The position numbers were made by a program, and so were the translations under genes. A stretch of 56,464 bases of DNA, from assembly GCA_019911805.1 (NCBI GenBank), contig JAIOJV010000060.1, forward strand, positions 1 through 56,464, written 5' to 3'. Numbering within the stretch: the first letter of the stretch is position 1; every line of letters begins with the position of its first letter. The notes under the pieces are model-generated. The model was not told where the DNA came from and did no database searches. It saw only the letters and a program-made list of their open reading frames with translations. Positions 34,844-44,016 of the stretch are shown piece by piece. This DNA comes from Gammaproteobacteria bacterium. GTDB taxonomy: Bacteria > Pseudomonadota > Gammaproteobacteria > Thiohalobacterales > Thiohalobacteraceae.

Positions 34844-36429
34844 GCGCATACGACTGGCTGCCCGATTTCATCACCCGTCTGCGGGGGGCGTTCGTCGCTA
34901 TCGCCGACGACGTCGAACCGGTGCGGATCGGTGACGCGCGTCTGCTGCCACTCGAACCCGAGGATTGGGGCCATGCCGGCCAGGAGGCCGCCGCCCTGGG
35001 ATTGCGCTGGGCCGGCGGCTGGGGCGAGCCGTGGGGCGACGGGTTCCGGATCAACGCCTGTCTGATGCGCGGTGGCGAGACCCTGCTGTTGCGCACCCAC
35101 GTGCTGCAGGTGACGCCGGCCCTGCCCTCGCACACACCCTATTTCCCCGCTGCCGACCGGATGGAACGCCGCACCCAGGACATGCTGGGTATCGTCTTCC
35201 TCGATCACCCCGATAGCCGCCGCTGGGCGCGCCACCATGCCTGGGGGGAGAACGAGTATCCGCTGCGCAAGGATTTCCCGGTTGCCGGCACGCGGCACGA
35301 GCCGCTGCCCACCGATCACGACTACCGTTTTCTCCAGGCGCAGGGCGCGGGTGTCTACGAAATCCCGGTGGGCCCCATACACGCCGGCATCATCGAGCCC
35401 GGACACTTCCGCTTTCAGGCCGTGGGTGAGCACATCCTCAACCTGGAACAGCGTCTCGGTTATACCCACAAGGGCACCGAGAAGATCGCCGAAGGCCGTG
35501 ATGCCGCCGGCGCGGCACGTCTGGCCGGGCGCGTGTCGGGCGACAGCACCGTGGCCCACACCTGGGCCGCCTGCCGCGCCATGGAGCAGGCCGCCGGCAT
35601 CGAGGTGCCGGAGCGTGCGCTCTACCTGCGTGCCATCATGGCCGAGCGCGAGCGTATCGCCAATCACCTCGGCGATATCGGCGCCATCTGCAACGATGTC
35701 GCCTTTGCGTTCGCCAACTACCAGTTCAGCCGCCTGCGCGAGCACTGGCAGCGTGCCAGCGCCGCGGCCTTCGGGCACCGTTTCATGATGGATTGCATCA
35801 TCCCCGGGGGCGTGACGGTGGATCTGGACGAGGCTGCGGCCGGCAGCCTCACCGCGGACCTGCCGCCGCTGGCCCGCGAGATGCGGGAACTCATCCCCAT
35901 CCTCGATGAAAACCCCTCGCTCGAAGACCGTCTGGTCACCACCGGCTTCCTCAGCAGGGACATCGCCGCCCGCCTGGGATCGACGGGTTATGTCGGCAAG
36001 GCCTCGGGGCAGGACTACGACGCGCGCCGCGACCTGGGCTATGCGCCTTACGACCGTCTGGAGATCACGGTGCCGGTCTACGAGGACGGCGATGTCGCCA
36101 CCCGTCTGCGCGTACGCGCCGAGGAGATCCTCATCTCCCTCGACCTGCTCGACCGGCTGCTGCGCACGCTGCCGCCCGGGCCGATCGCGGCCGACTGGGT
36201 GACCCCACCGGCCGACGCCGAGGGCCTGGCCCTCGTCGAGGGCTGGCGCGGCGAGATCCTCTGTCACGTGCGCTTCGGCGCGGACGGGCGGATCGCGCGA
36301 CTGTTCCCCCGCGACCCCAGCTGGTTCATCTGGCCGGCACTGGAGCAGCTGATCCACGACAACATCGTTCCCGATTTTCCGGTGTGCAACAAATCGGTGA
36401 ACGGCTCCTACTCGGGGCATGACCTGTGA
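34840..36429 (+). CDS. hyfG: HyfG-like large subunit lacking [NiFe] ligands (NuoC-NuoD fusion)
   Basis: 529 residues; GTG start overlaps the hyfF stop (GTGA). Residues 1-165 are NuoC-like (MLGIVFLDHPDSRRWARHH... YPLRKDFP); the rest is the hydrogenase large-subunit/NuoD fold (VGPIHAGIIEPGHFRFQAVGEHILNLEQRLGYTHKGTEK). In HycE/HyfG the site RVCGICGFAH holds two metal cysteines; here it is RVSGDSTVAH (nt about 35527-35556). The C-terminal CxxC is also missing (DFPVCNKSVNGSYSGHDL has one Cys). It therefore cannot bind a [NiFe] centre and is Ehr-type, not a hydrogenase. Confidence 0.88.
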   Translation: MSAYDWLPDFITRLRGAFVAIADDVEPVRIGDARLLPLEPEDWGHAGQEAAALGLRWAGGWGEPWGDGFRINACLMRGGETLLLRTHVLQVTPALPSHTPYFPAADRMERRTQDMLGIVFLDHPDSRRWARHHAWGENEYPLRKDFPVAGTRHEPLPTDHDYRFLQAQGAGVYEIPVGPIHAGIIEPGHFRFQAVGEHILNLEQRLGYTHKGTEKIAEGRDAAGAARLAGRVSGDSTVAHTWAACRAMEQAAGIEVPERALYLRAIMAERERIANHLGDIGAICNDVAFAFANYQFSRLREHWQRASAAAFGHRFMMDCIIPGGVTVDLDEAAAGSLTADLPPLAREMRELIPILDENPSLEDRLVTTGFLSRDIAARLGSTGYVGKASGQDYDARRDLGYAPYDRLEITVPVYEDGDVATRLRVRAEEILISLDLLDRLLRTLPPGPIAADWVTPPADAEGLALVEGWRGEILCHVRFGADGRIARLFPRDPSWFIWPALEQLIHDNIVPDFPVCNKSVNGSYSGHDL

Positions 36430-36458
36430 CGGCGGCAGCACATGAACATGAAAATTGC

Positions 36459-36607
36459 ATTGGCCACGGAAGCACACGGAAAAACACGGAAGATACGGAA
36501 ACAAAACCACTTCGCGGAGCGTCGCCTCGACACGTGGCGGATGACGTGGGTTGGTCTGTGAAGCCTAGGATCTTGTCCGTGTTGTTCCGTGTGCTTCCGT
36601 GGCCAAT
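36459..36607. repeat. Dispersed inverted-repeat element, copy 1 (inside hyf operon)
   Basis: Perfect 23-bp inverted ends at 36459-36481 and 36585-36607, core unit CCACGGAAGCACACGGAA, with a ~100-nt centre. It occupies the 286-nt gap between hyfG and hyfI. The centre (about 36535-36580) is similar to that of copy 3 near 54670-54710. Confidence 0.85.
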
Positions 36608-36715
36608 GGGTTTTCGGGTTTCGGGGCCCGCAGTGTTTGTGAACGCACTTGGTGTGCTTGCGTGGCTGAAATGAACTTTTCCAGGATGAAACGACCCGTC
36701 GGGCAATGACCAGCG

Positions 36716-37234
36716 ATGTTTAGGATCTTCAACAAAATTCGCAAGATCGGTGTGATCACCGAGCCGGCCCTGAGCGACGACCCGGCCTTCGAGGCGGTTG
36801 GCGAGCAACTGCAGGCACGCGTCGGCGAACTGTTCAGCGGCAGCCTCGCAATCCGCGCCGTCGACGCCGGCTCCTGCAACGGCTGCGAACTGGAGATCCA
36901 CGCACTCAATAACCCGTACTACAGCATCGAGCGCTTTGGCGTGCACTTCGTCGCCTCGCCGCGCCACGCCGATCTGCTGCTGGTGACCGGCCCGGTATCC
37001 ACGCACATGGAAGCCGCCTTGCGCCGTGTCTATGCCGCCACCCCCGACCCGAAGCTGGTGCTGGCCGTCGGCGACTGCGGCGCCGACGGCGGTGAGTTCG
37101 GCTGCAGCTATGCCAGCCGCGGTGGTATCGGCGCCGTCATCCCCGTCGACGGCATCGTGCGCGGCTGTCCACCCACGCCCGCCGCCCTGATGCACGCCAT
37201 CCTCAAGCTGATCGAGCGGCGCGGCAGCGCGTGA
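36716..37234 (+). CDS. hyfI: HyfI-like small subunit (NuoB type, [4Fe-4S])
   Basis: 172 residues; NuoB/HyfI family that carries the N2-type [4Fe-4S] cluster next to the large subunit. Ligands are present: AGSCNGCELEI (two cysteines near 53-56), Cys in GDCGADGG and Cys in RGCPPTP. An N-terminal extension (MFRIFNKIRKIGVITEP) is usual in the Hyf group. Separated from hyfG by repeat copy 1 but in the same direction. The hyfA, hyfD and hyfH homologues are not in the window. Confidence 0.92.
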   Translation: MFRIFNKIRKIGVITEPALSDDPAFEAVGEQLQARVGELFSGSLAIRAVDAGSCNGCELEIHALNNPYYSIERFGVHFVASPRHADLLLVTGPVSTHMEAALRRVYAATPDPKLVLAVGDCGADGGEFGCSYASRGGIGAVIPVDGIVRGCPPTPAALMHAILKLIERRGSA

Positions 37235-37333
37235 TCCGTTCCGCCGCAGCGCCACGCAACCCATGACCCGTCGCTCGCGCCGCCACCTCCCACGGTTCCC
37301 CGGGGACGGGGCGAAAACTACCCGGGCCGTCGC

Positions 37334-37645
37334 TCAGGGTGTGTCCTCCAGCTTGTAGAAGGTACGCGCAAGATAATCGGCCACATCACCGATCTCCTCG
37401 TCGCCCCAGCCCAGTCCGGCATGCACGTTCCAGGACGCCACATAGCGGCGCAACTCGTTCAGGGTGGCCACCTTGCGCGCATCCCGCGTATGCACCCAGC
37501 TCTCGTGACAGGACTGGCAGTGATTCTCATACAGCCCCTGGCCGCGCGAGAACTCCTGTGCCGCGGCGGGCGCACCGCCGAGCAGCACGGCGGCGCACAG
37601 CCCCAGACAGAACGTCCACATGTTCGAACCCGACCTGACCTGCAT
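37334..37645 (-). CDS. Small periplasmic c-type cytochrome
   Basis: 103 residues from ATG 37645 (GGGAGGA 8 nt upstream). Signal peptide MWTFCLGLCAAVLLGGAPAAAQ, haem site NHCQSCHESWVH, then a helical domain (IGDVADYLARTFYKLE). The sixth ligand is unclear; no Met stands in the usual place of the mature protein. Electron carrier; it faces the Hyf-like cluster convergently and lies divergent to the NosR-like gene. Confidence 0.88.
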   Translation of the reverse strand: MQVRSGSNMWTFCLGLCAAVLLGGAPAAAQEFSRGQGLYENHCQSCHESWVHTRDARKVATLNELRRYVASWNVHAGLGWGDEEIGDVADYLARTFYKLEDTP

Positions 37646-37928
37646 AGCAACATCCTCCCCATTCAGCACACCAGAACCTGTCTCAAAACACACCCCAATC
37701 TTGCCGGCGGTGTCGTGGCCCTGCTCCGGTGCTTAGTTATTCGATATGAACTCCGCTCCTCGCAGCGACCACGCCTTGCCTGGAGGCCCGGTCTGATGTC
37801 GAGACAGGTTCCGGAACTATAGCGCACCGGCACATCCGACCGGCAGACCGCCTGGCTGGCGCATCTGCCGTCCGCTATAGTCGGTAGAACCGCGTCGTCC
37901 CCACCGCGAGTGGCAAGGATGAGTCAAG

Positions 37929-39146
37929 ATGGCTGCACGAGCGTTCCTGAGCGGTGTGTTTCTGTACTGGCTGGGGCTGTCGGCCGCTGGCGCCGCGCCG
38001 CTCGCGGTGGCGGGTGGCATTGCGCAGGAGTATCCCCAGGTCGTGCAGTTTTTCCCGGACGCGGACCGCTTCGGGGACGTGGCCGGCGACCCTCCCGCGG
38101 CACCCGTTTTCCGCGGCGACACCCTGCAAGGCTATGCCTTCCTCAGCGACGCCGTGGCGCGCATCCCCGGCTATTCCGGCCGGCCGATCAAGCTGCTGAT
38201 CGGGCTGGGTCTGGACGGCGTCATCACTGGCGTGGAGCTGCTCGAACACCAGGAGACCATCCTCAAGTCACATTTCCCCAAGGGGGCATTGGAACGCTTC
38301 ATCACCGGCTATGTCGGCCGGTCGATCCGCGAGCGCTATGAAGTCGGTAGCGGTCGGCGGGCCGGCTATGTCGATATCGATGCCCTGACCGGTGCCACCG
38401 TGACCTCGATGGCGGTCAATCACACCCTCCTGGTCACGGCCCGCGAGGTCGCGGTGTCACGCGGCCTGCTCGAGGTCCGCGAACCTGTACGCACCGCGCC
38501 GGCAACGGTTCGTGGCGACCGCTTCCAGGCGGCCGACTGGATCTTTCTTACCGGCAACGGCGCCATTCGACGCCTATTGCTGACCCGCGGGGACATCGAG
38601 CAGGCGCTCGCGGAGCGTACCGCGACCGGTCCCGTGGAGCCGTTGACCGGGAACCGCGACTGCCACCCTCTACCGGAAGGCGATTCCTGCGATGTCTTCA
38701 TCGATCTCTATTACACCTATCTGAATGCGCCGACCATCGGCCGCAATCTCCTCGGCGAGCCGGCCTATGAACGCCTGCTGGCGGAGCTCAAGCCGGGCGA
38801 GCATGCCATCGCCGTGCTGGCCCGCGGCCTGTATTCGTTCAAGGGCACGGCCTACGTACATGGCGGCTTCTTCGACCGGGTTCAGCTCCGACAGGACGAC
38901 CAGACCATCACCTTCCGTGACGCCGACCATCAGCGCCTGGACGATCCGGCGCTGGCGGGCATGCCCGACTTCACGGAGCGTTCCATCTTCATCGTGCATG
39001 CCGAGGCCGGCTTCGACCCCGGCGCACCCTGGGCGCTGGCGCTGCGGGTGCGGCGCATGGTCGCCGCGCGCACCGGTGTCGCCGTGACTTTCGCCGGTGA
39101 TTACCAGATCCCCGCAGACTATGTCGTGCGATCTGCCCGCCGCTGA
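37929..39146 (+). CDS. NosR-like periplasmic flavin domain, lacking the membrane/Fe-S part
   Basis: 405 residues. Signal sequence, then the NosR/NirI N-terminal periplasmic FMN domain: DALTGATVTSMAVNHTLL contains the flavin-transfer motif D-x-x-T-G-A-T used by ApbE for covalent FMN. It ends at YQIPADYVVRSARR, about where complete NosR (700+ residues) begins its membrane helices and polyferredoxin. So it is truncated or a free domain. Repeat copy 2 begins 58 nt after the stop. Divergent from a small cytochrome c, a possible partner. Confidence 0.85.
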   Translation: MAARAFLSGVFLYWLGLSAAGAAPLAVAGGIAQEYPQVVQFFPDADRFGDVAGDPPAAPVFRGDTLQGYAFLSDAVARIPGYSGRPIKLLIGLGLDGVITGVELLEHQETILKSHFPKGALERFITGYVGRSIRERYEVGSGRRAGYVDIDALTGATVTSMAVNHTLLVTAREVAVSRGLLEVREPVRTAPATVRGDRFQAADWIFLTGNGAIRRLLLTRGDIEQALAERTATGPVEPLTGNRDCHPLPEGDSCDVFIDLYYTYLNAPTIGRNLLGEPAYERLLAELKPGEHAIAVLARGLYSFKGTAYVHGGFFDRVQLRQDDQTITFRDADHQRLDDPALAGMPDFTERSIFIVHAEAGFDPGAPWALALRVRRMVAARTGVAVTFAGDYQIPADYVVRSARR

Positions 39147-39204
39147 TCCGGTGAAACGGGGACGGAGAGGAAGGCGCATACTTAAAGCTGAGCTCCTGGG
39201 AAAA

Positions 39205-39311
39205 TGGACACGGAAGCACACGGAATAACACGGAAAGAATTCACTATGTAAACCAGGACTATCCCTCGAGGTTTGGCTTCCGTGTCATTCCGTGTGCTTC
39301 CGTGGCCAAGA
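39205..39311. repeat. Dispersed inverted-repeat element, copy 2
   Basis: About 107 bp with inverted ends built on CACGGAAGCACACGGAATAA and CATTCCGTGTGCTTCCGTGG, short unrelated centre. Lies between the nosR-like gene and the catalase-like gene. Confidence 0.85.
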
Positions 39312-39401
39312 ATGGTTTAAAAGTAAGCATCAACCTCGACACAAGCTGTCTGCTGATCAGGCTTCACACGCACAACGATTGGTTGTTGCATTCGCAGCCG
39401 G

Positions 39402-40409
39402 CTAATCCCCACTCATCCGCTTGCCGAACGAAATTGCGTAGGCCGGTGAACGGAACAGCAGGACGGGATCATTCGTCGGTTCGATACCTTCCGTCATCAC
39501 CAGGGGATCGAAGTTGATCTTTTCACACGCCGCCCCCTTCTGCGGCATCGCCGAGGAGATGGTCAATGTCCCGGCCTTGATCTCCTTACGCCCTGCGGGC
39601 CACAGCCGTGTCGGGTCATCCACCGGATCGCCGGCCGCACCGATCGTCACCAGCATGTCCCAGTGCACCGGACCGCGCTCGGTTCGATCGATCAAGGCCT
39701 GTTCGAGGAAATCTGGCGGAAAGGACTTGAGCTCGTCAGCGGACATCTGCTTTTCCCCATCCTGAGGAACGAAGCGCCAACGGACCAGCGTGGTCTTGCC
39801 GGCACGATCCACGAATTTGAACGTGTGGATGCCAAAGTAGCTGCTATTGGCCCAGCTGGGTGGGGGGTTGTGCCGGGCGAGGAATTCCGCCTGCGGCCAG
39901 CTGTCGGGATGCGAGGCCTTGAATGCCTTGATCTTCTCCGGATCAGGCTTACCGGTTGCAGGAACGGGTCTCTTGGCGACGATGTCATCGAAGAAGGTCT
40001 GTGGCGATGCCGCGCCGAACATCGGCGTGTTCAGCATGGTCATGTGCTGCAGACTGCCGTCGGCCAGCCTGAACTCCACGGCCATTCCCCGCGGGGTCTT
40101 TGCGGTATCGGGGATCTTGGGGTTGCCGCCAGGCATGGAAAAACGTGCAACGACCGGTACCGGCTCGCCGGAAAAAAGTGCTGCGCGCGTATACGCCTCC
40201 ATCTCCGGGGAGCCGACAAACTCACCCGCGGCACACGTCCCCTTGGTGTGATTGCGGCGTTCTCCCGGGTGTACCCCGAACGTATCCTCGAGGGCGGACA
40301 CCACTTGATCTGCAGTCACACCCTCGCCTGCCGCCACCCCCAGCGGCGTGGCGATGAACAGCATGCCGGCCAGCAGCCGGATGGGGAAATTGTTGCTCTC
40401 GATGAACAT
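39402..40409 (-). CDS. Catalase-related peroxidase (SrpA-like), exported
   Basis: 335 residues from ATG 40409 (GGGAGGGT upstream); an extension to 40478 is less likely. A signal peptide (IRLLAGMLFIATPLGVAAGE) is followed by the catalase core in its short form: KGTCAAGEFVGSPE, VVARFSMPGGNPKIPDTAKTPRGMAVEF (distal-side region) and the proximal haem Tyr in FRSPAYAISFGKRMS near the C-terminus. Short, periplasmic catalase-like proteins act as organic-peroxide peroxidases more than as catalases. Confidence 0.9.
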   Translation of the reverse strand: MFIESNNFPIRLLAGMLFIATPLGVAAGEGVTADQVVSALEDTFGVHPGERRNHTKGTCAAGEFVGSPEMEAYTRAALFSGEPVPVVARFSMPGGNPKIPDTAKTPRGMAVEFRLADGSLQHMTMLNTPMFGAASPQTFFDDIVAKRPVPATGKPDPEKIKAFKASHPDSWPQAEFLARHNPPPSWANSSYFGIHTFKFVDRAGKTTLVRWRFVPQDGEKQMSADELKSFPPDFLEQALIDRTERGPVHWDMLVTIGAAGDPVDDPTRLWPAGRKEIKAGTLTISSAMPQKGAACEKINFDPLVMTEGIEPTNDPVLLFRSPAYAISFGKRMSGD

Positions 40410-40645
40410 ATACCCTCCCGTCATTGCACGCAGTCGGACCAGACGCTCAACGACCAGACCCGCCCTCGGCTGCAACATAGAATGTCGAATCGGACACCTC
40501 AGTATGGACGGAAAAACAGACCACAGGGCCGGTGGGGTTATTGATTACCCACCGCAACCCGTCTTCCGGGTTCGTCCCCGGTACCGCTGCCCTGTCCAGA
40601 CACCATGTGTCTCATCGATCCGTGACCCGGTCACCCGGCTATTCC

Positions 40646-42445
40646 TCATTCCCTCCGCCCCCTTTCCGGTTGGCGGGTGAACTGCTGGCCGATGAACAGG
40701 TCGTTGGCGACGACCAGGACGTTCTGCAACCAACCGGCGGAAACCGCGCAGGCACCTGTATACGGCGGTTCCTTGCACGCCTCGACCTCGCCATTCGCGA
40801 GCACGTCGATATGCAGCCCCGGTAGTGGCCGCACCTGCATGCCGGCCGGTGGCCGGGTATAGTCCATGATCGTCGCTTCGTCGTAGTGCAGTAAACCGAG
40901 CAGCAGACCCGGGACCTCGTACATGGCCAGATCGCCGCTCCGTAGCGGACCGTGCCGGCCATCGATGATGATCAGGGGGGTACTGACATAGAACCTGAAC
41001 ATCGTTGCGGTGAAGTCGCTGCGGGTCATGGCGAGCACGCCGGAGTCGACGTAACCGGCGAAATTTTCACCCATGAACGGCAGGTGATCACCAAACAGCA
41101 CGATGATGCCGTCGGGGTCGCGCCGCTGCAGTGCCGCGACGAAGGCCATCAGCTCACGCGACTTGTAGTAAATGGTATTCGCATACGTGGTCACCTCCTC
41201 GACGCTGGACTTCGAGGTGATCCGGGGCGGGCGCGAGGCGCTGAGTGGATAGTTCCAGTGACCGAAATAGGTCACGATGTAATTCAGCAGCGGCTGCCCG
41301 CTGTCGAGCTGCGGTTCGATCTTCTCCAGCACCTGCCGATACAACGAACTGTCCGCGAGGAACTCGCGGTTCATGTCGTCGAGCACGAAATCCTGTTTCG
41401 CCCAGTAGGTCTGGAAGCCCATGCGCTTATAGGCGTTGACGCGATTCCAGAAGACCGGCACGTTCGGGTGGGACGCCACGGTGCGGTAGCCGCGCCCGGC
41501 CAGCAGGTGCGGCAGGCAGGGCACATCATTGAGCATCTGTCGCTCGAACTTGACGCTGTCCTCCACCACCGGGAACCCGCACAGGACCTCGAACTCGGCA
41601 TTCGCCGTGTAGCCGCCGAATACAGGGCTCATCACCCGGGCATTGCCGGTGCGCTTCCAGAGTTGCCGGAACGCGGGGTCGACCGGATCCTGACTGTAGC
41701 CCGCCTGTTTGAGCAGCAGCGGATCCCAGAAGGATTCCAGCAGCACGATATGCACATTGCGCGGCGTGAATTCCGCCTTCGCGGTGTCCTTCGGCGGGGC
41801 GGCGCTCAACAGGCTATCCGCGGCGCGCAGCGCCAGGTCGCGGTCCGGCGGCACGGCGGCGGCGGCGAAGTAGCGCGCGCCCTCCTGCAGCGAGTACAGC
41901 GTCGCACCGCGGTACAGATAATTGGAGCGCTGGTCCCACACGGAATTGCCGAAGTAGCGGTCGAGGGGAGCCAGAATGACGGCGGGCTCGTACACCAGCG
42001 TCATCGAGCACAGGATGACCGCGAGGCTGGCCAGATAGGCACGCCATTGCCGCAGCGAGATGTTGAAGATGAACAGCGCCGCGATCGCTGCCAGCGGCAG
42101 CGCCGCGGCGAGGAAGTGCCAGCCTTCCAGGACCAGCAGCAGCGAGCGCAGGGCATACACATCGTCCGGCATGATCGGCCCACCGAAAAACGAGATCTTG
42201 ACCGCGTTGCCGACATACAGCACCGCCATCAACAGTCCCTGCAGCACCACGAATACCCGTGGGCTGCGCGACAGCGCGTACAGTACGTACCCGACCAGCA
42301 ACTGCAACAGATAATCGTACGGCACCGCACGGGGGGCGATGTGCACGTCGAACTGCAGCGCACTGACGAGGTAATACAGGGCGTAGAACGCCGCCGTGGA
42401 GAACACCGGCAGCAGCGGGCCCGCTACGGCTTTGCGGATCGGCAT
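40646..42445 (-). CDS. LTA-synthase-like membrane sulfatase/phosphoglycerol transferase
   Basis: 599 residues from ATG 42445 (GAAGGG upstream). Five N-terminal membrane segments (residues 8-165), then a periplasmic sulfatase-fold domain: nucleophile region VFGGYTANAEFEVLCGFP (Thr in GYTANAEFE), later IVLFGDHLPFMGENF with the metal-binding Asp-His. Such proteins in Gram-negatives modify periplasmic glycans or lipids by phosphoglycerol or phosphoethanolamine transfer (OpgB and related). Target unknown. Confidence 0.88.
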   Translation of the reverse strand: MPIRKAVAGPLLPVFSTAAFYALYYLVSALQFDVHIAPRAVPYDYLLQLLVGYVLYALSRSPRVFVVLQGLLMAVLYVGNAVKISFFGGPIMPDDVYALRSLLLVLEGWHFLAAALPLAAIAALFIFNISLRQWRAYLASLAVILCSMTLVYEPAVILAPLDRYFGNSVWDQRSNYLYRGATLYSLQEGARYFAAAAVPPDRDLALRAADSLLSAAPPKDTAKAEFTPRNVHIVLLESFWDPLLLKQAGYSQDPVDPAFRQLWKRTGNARVMSPVFGGYTANAEFEVLCGFPVVEDSVKFERQMLNDVPCLPHLLAGRGYRTVASHPNVPVFWNRVNAYKRMGFQTYWAKQDFVLDDMNREFLADSSLYRQVLEKIEPQLDSGQPLLNYIVTYFGHWNYPLSASRPPRITSKSSVEEVTTYANTIYYKSRELMAFVAALQRRDPDGIIVLFGDHLPFMGENFAGYVDSGVLAMTRSDFTATMFRFYVSTPLIIIDGRHGPLRSGDLAMYEVPGLLLGLLHYDEATIMDYTRPPAGMQVRPLPGLHIDVLANGEVEACKEPPYTGACAVSAGWLQNVLVVANDLFIGQQFTRQPERGRRE

Positions 42446-42521
42446 CGAAAGACCCTTCAAGGATAAGACGTCCCGAATACCATACTGGTGCGGCCCCGCG
42501 CCGCGGCACACAGGAGGGCCG

Positions 42522-42905
42522 CTACGCCTTGCCACGCTCCGGGAACATATGGGTGTACTCCGTCGCGTCGAAGAAGGCCTCGAGCGTGAGAATCCGTCCC
42601 CGCTCGATCTTCGCCCACAGTACCACGGGGGTGTGGGTCACGACATTGATGCGGATGCGGAAGTCGAGGATGGCACAGATCTCGTTGCCGTCGACGAAGA
42701 TGCGCCGGCGGTCGATGCCGTCGAGGATCTGACCGATGCGGGCAACGATGTCGGTGATGAACACGTCGACATCGGTATGACTGGTGACGGGACTGCGGTA
42801 GCAGAAACCCGTGTCCGCGAGCGTCGCGCGCACGGCATCGAGATCGCGCGCCGCGAACGCATCGAGATAGGCATCAAAAACCGCTTCGGGCGTCGGCAGG
42901 GTCAT
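42522..42905 (-). CDS. SnoaL-like (NTF2 fold) protein
   Basis: 127 residues: PEAVFDAYLDAFAARDLDAVRATLADT is the first SnoaL/NTF2 helix-pair, followed by paired strands (FRIRINVVTHTPVVLWAKIERGRILTLEAFFD). These are diverse small enzymes or binding proteins; no catalytic residue can be assigned. In line with the mutarotase upstream (40 nt). Confidence 0.85.
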   Translation of the reverse strand: MTLPTPEAVFDAYLDAFAARDLDAVRATLADTGFCYRSPVTSHTDVDVFITDIVARIGQILDGIDRRRIFVDGNEICAILDFRIRINVVTHTPVVLWAKIERGRILTLEAFFDATEYTHMFPERGKA

Positions 42906-42945
42906 GAGTCGGGGAGATGGATCGGGGCGCCCGGATCAGCCCGAA

Positions 42946-43857
42946 TCAGCCCGGATCCTCAATGGCGTAGCGCACCCACAACCGGTGCTCGGCACCCGGC
43001 GCGATCTCGACCACATCGCTGTCGGCGTTGGCGCTCTCCACACACAGCATGTGCAGATAGCCATCCCTGCCCAGGTCGCCCATCTTCGCGGCCTTCGCGG
43101 TCCAGGGGTTCCACACCACGGTGGAGGCGCTGCCGCGCTTGGCGATGCGGATCCGGCGCTCGAGCACCGGATCCTCGATCACACAGTCGGCCGTCGATTC
43201 CAGGTAGATGCGGTCGACCTCGCCGGCGATGGTCAGCGGCCCGCTCTGGTGCTTGCGGGCGCCGCCATCGACCTTGTCGAGATAGGGACAGCCGTCCAGG
43301 CCATGTACCTTGACCTGGCGCACGTCACCAACTGCGAAATAGGTGTGCAACGCCTGGCCGACAGTGAAGGGCGCGCTGCCGGTATTGCGCGTCACCAGTT
43401 CGATCTCCAGCGTCGGGCCGACCACCATGTGGATTTCCAGCTCGGACGGGTGCGGCCACTGCGCGCGGGTGGCGTCACTCTGCAGGAGGCGCAGGACGAG
43501 ACGGCTGGCGCCGTTGGCCAGGCGCTCAGCCTCGACCAGTTCCCAGGGTACGGTCCGCGCGAAGCCGTGACCGGGGAAGGCAGGCTCAGTCGCATGCGGA
43601 CCGAACCAGGGCCAGCAGACCGGTACGCCGCCACGGATGGACTTGCCGGGCGCAAGCCGGGCGTCCTGTGACAGCCAGATCACCGGCGGCACACCCTTGG
43701 GCGTCCAGGTCATCAGGTGCGCGCCCTGCAGCGCGATCGAGGCGTCCGCATGCGGGTTGCTCACCTCGAGGACGATCATACCGCCGTCCCGCTCGGTCAG
43801 GCTGACCTCGCCGGGAATGCCGTAGCGCGCGTTCAGCGCCGAAATATCCATGCTCAT
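42946..43857 (-). CDS. yeaD: D-hexose-6-phosphate mutarotase (YeaD family)
   Basis: 303 residues, aldose-1-epimerase fold; interconverts anomers of glucose-6-phosphate. Family features: GAHLMTWTPKG.PPVIWLSQDARLAPGKSIRGGVPVCWPWFGPH (Arg and Trp-Pro-Trp stretch), GQALHTYFAVGDV with the active-site His, and TVVWNPWTAKAAKMGDLG. Divergent from the GTPase pair by about 160 nt. Confidence 0.95.
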   Translation of the reverse strand: MSMDISALNARYGIPGEVSLTERDGGMIVLEVSNPHADASIALQGAHLMTWTPKGVPPVIWLSQDARLAPGKSIRGGVPVCWPWFGPHATEPAFPGHGFARTVPWELVEAERLANGASRLVLRLLQSDATRAQWPHPSELEIHMVVGPTLEIELVTRNTGSAPFTVGQALHTYFAVGDVRQVKVHGLDGCPYLDKVDGGARKHQSGPLTIAGEVDRIYLESTADCVIEDPVLERRIRIAKRGSASTVVWNPWTAKAAKMGDLGRDGYLHMLCVESANADSDVVEIAPGAEHRLWVRYAIEDPG

Positions 43858-44016
43858 AGATTCTCCCGCCAGCGATTTCTATGGGAAGTCCGGGGCAAAC
43901 TCAGCCAAACGCGCACTCTACCCCGCGCGGGAGTATCCGTCACGGACATCCCGCCCACAATCGTCCCGGCAGCCGGAACGGCCCATCCGGACCGCGGCTG
44001 GGTCATAATAGCGGAC

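Noticed and set aside
34804-36510. A minus-strand 568-codon frame
   Set aside because: Antisense shadow of hyfG; composition is Gly/Val/Gln/His-rich as expected for a reversed high-GC gene.
29702-37234. A functional hydrogenase-4
   Set aside because: The large subunit lacks the metal-binding cysteines and no hydrogenase maturation gene is seen.
40952-42466. A plus-strand 504-codon frame
   Set aside because: It is antisense to the sulfatase, which has membrane helices and catalytic motifs; no start signal or domain in the antisense frame.
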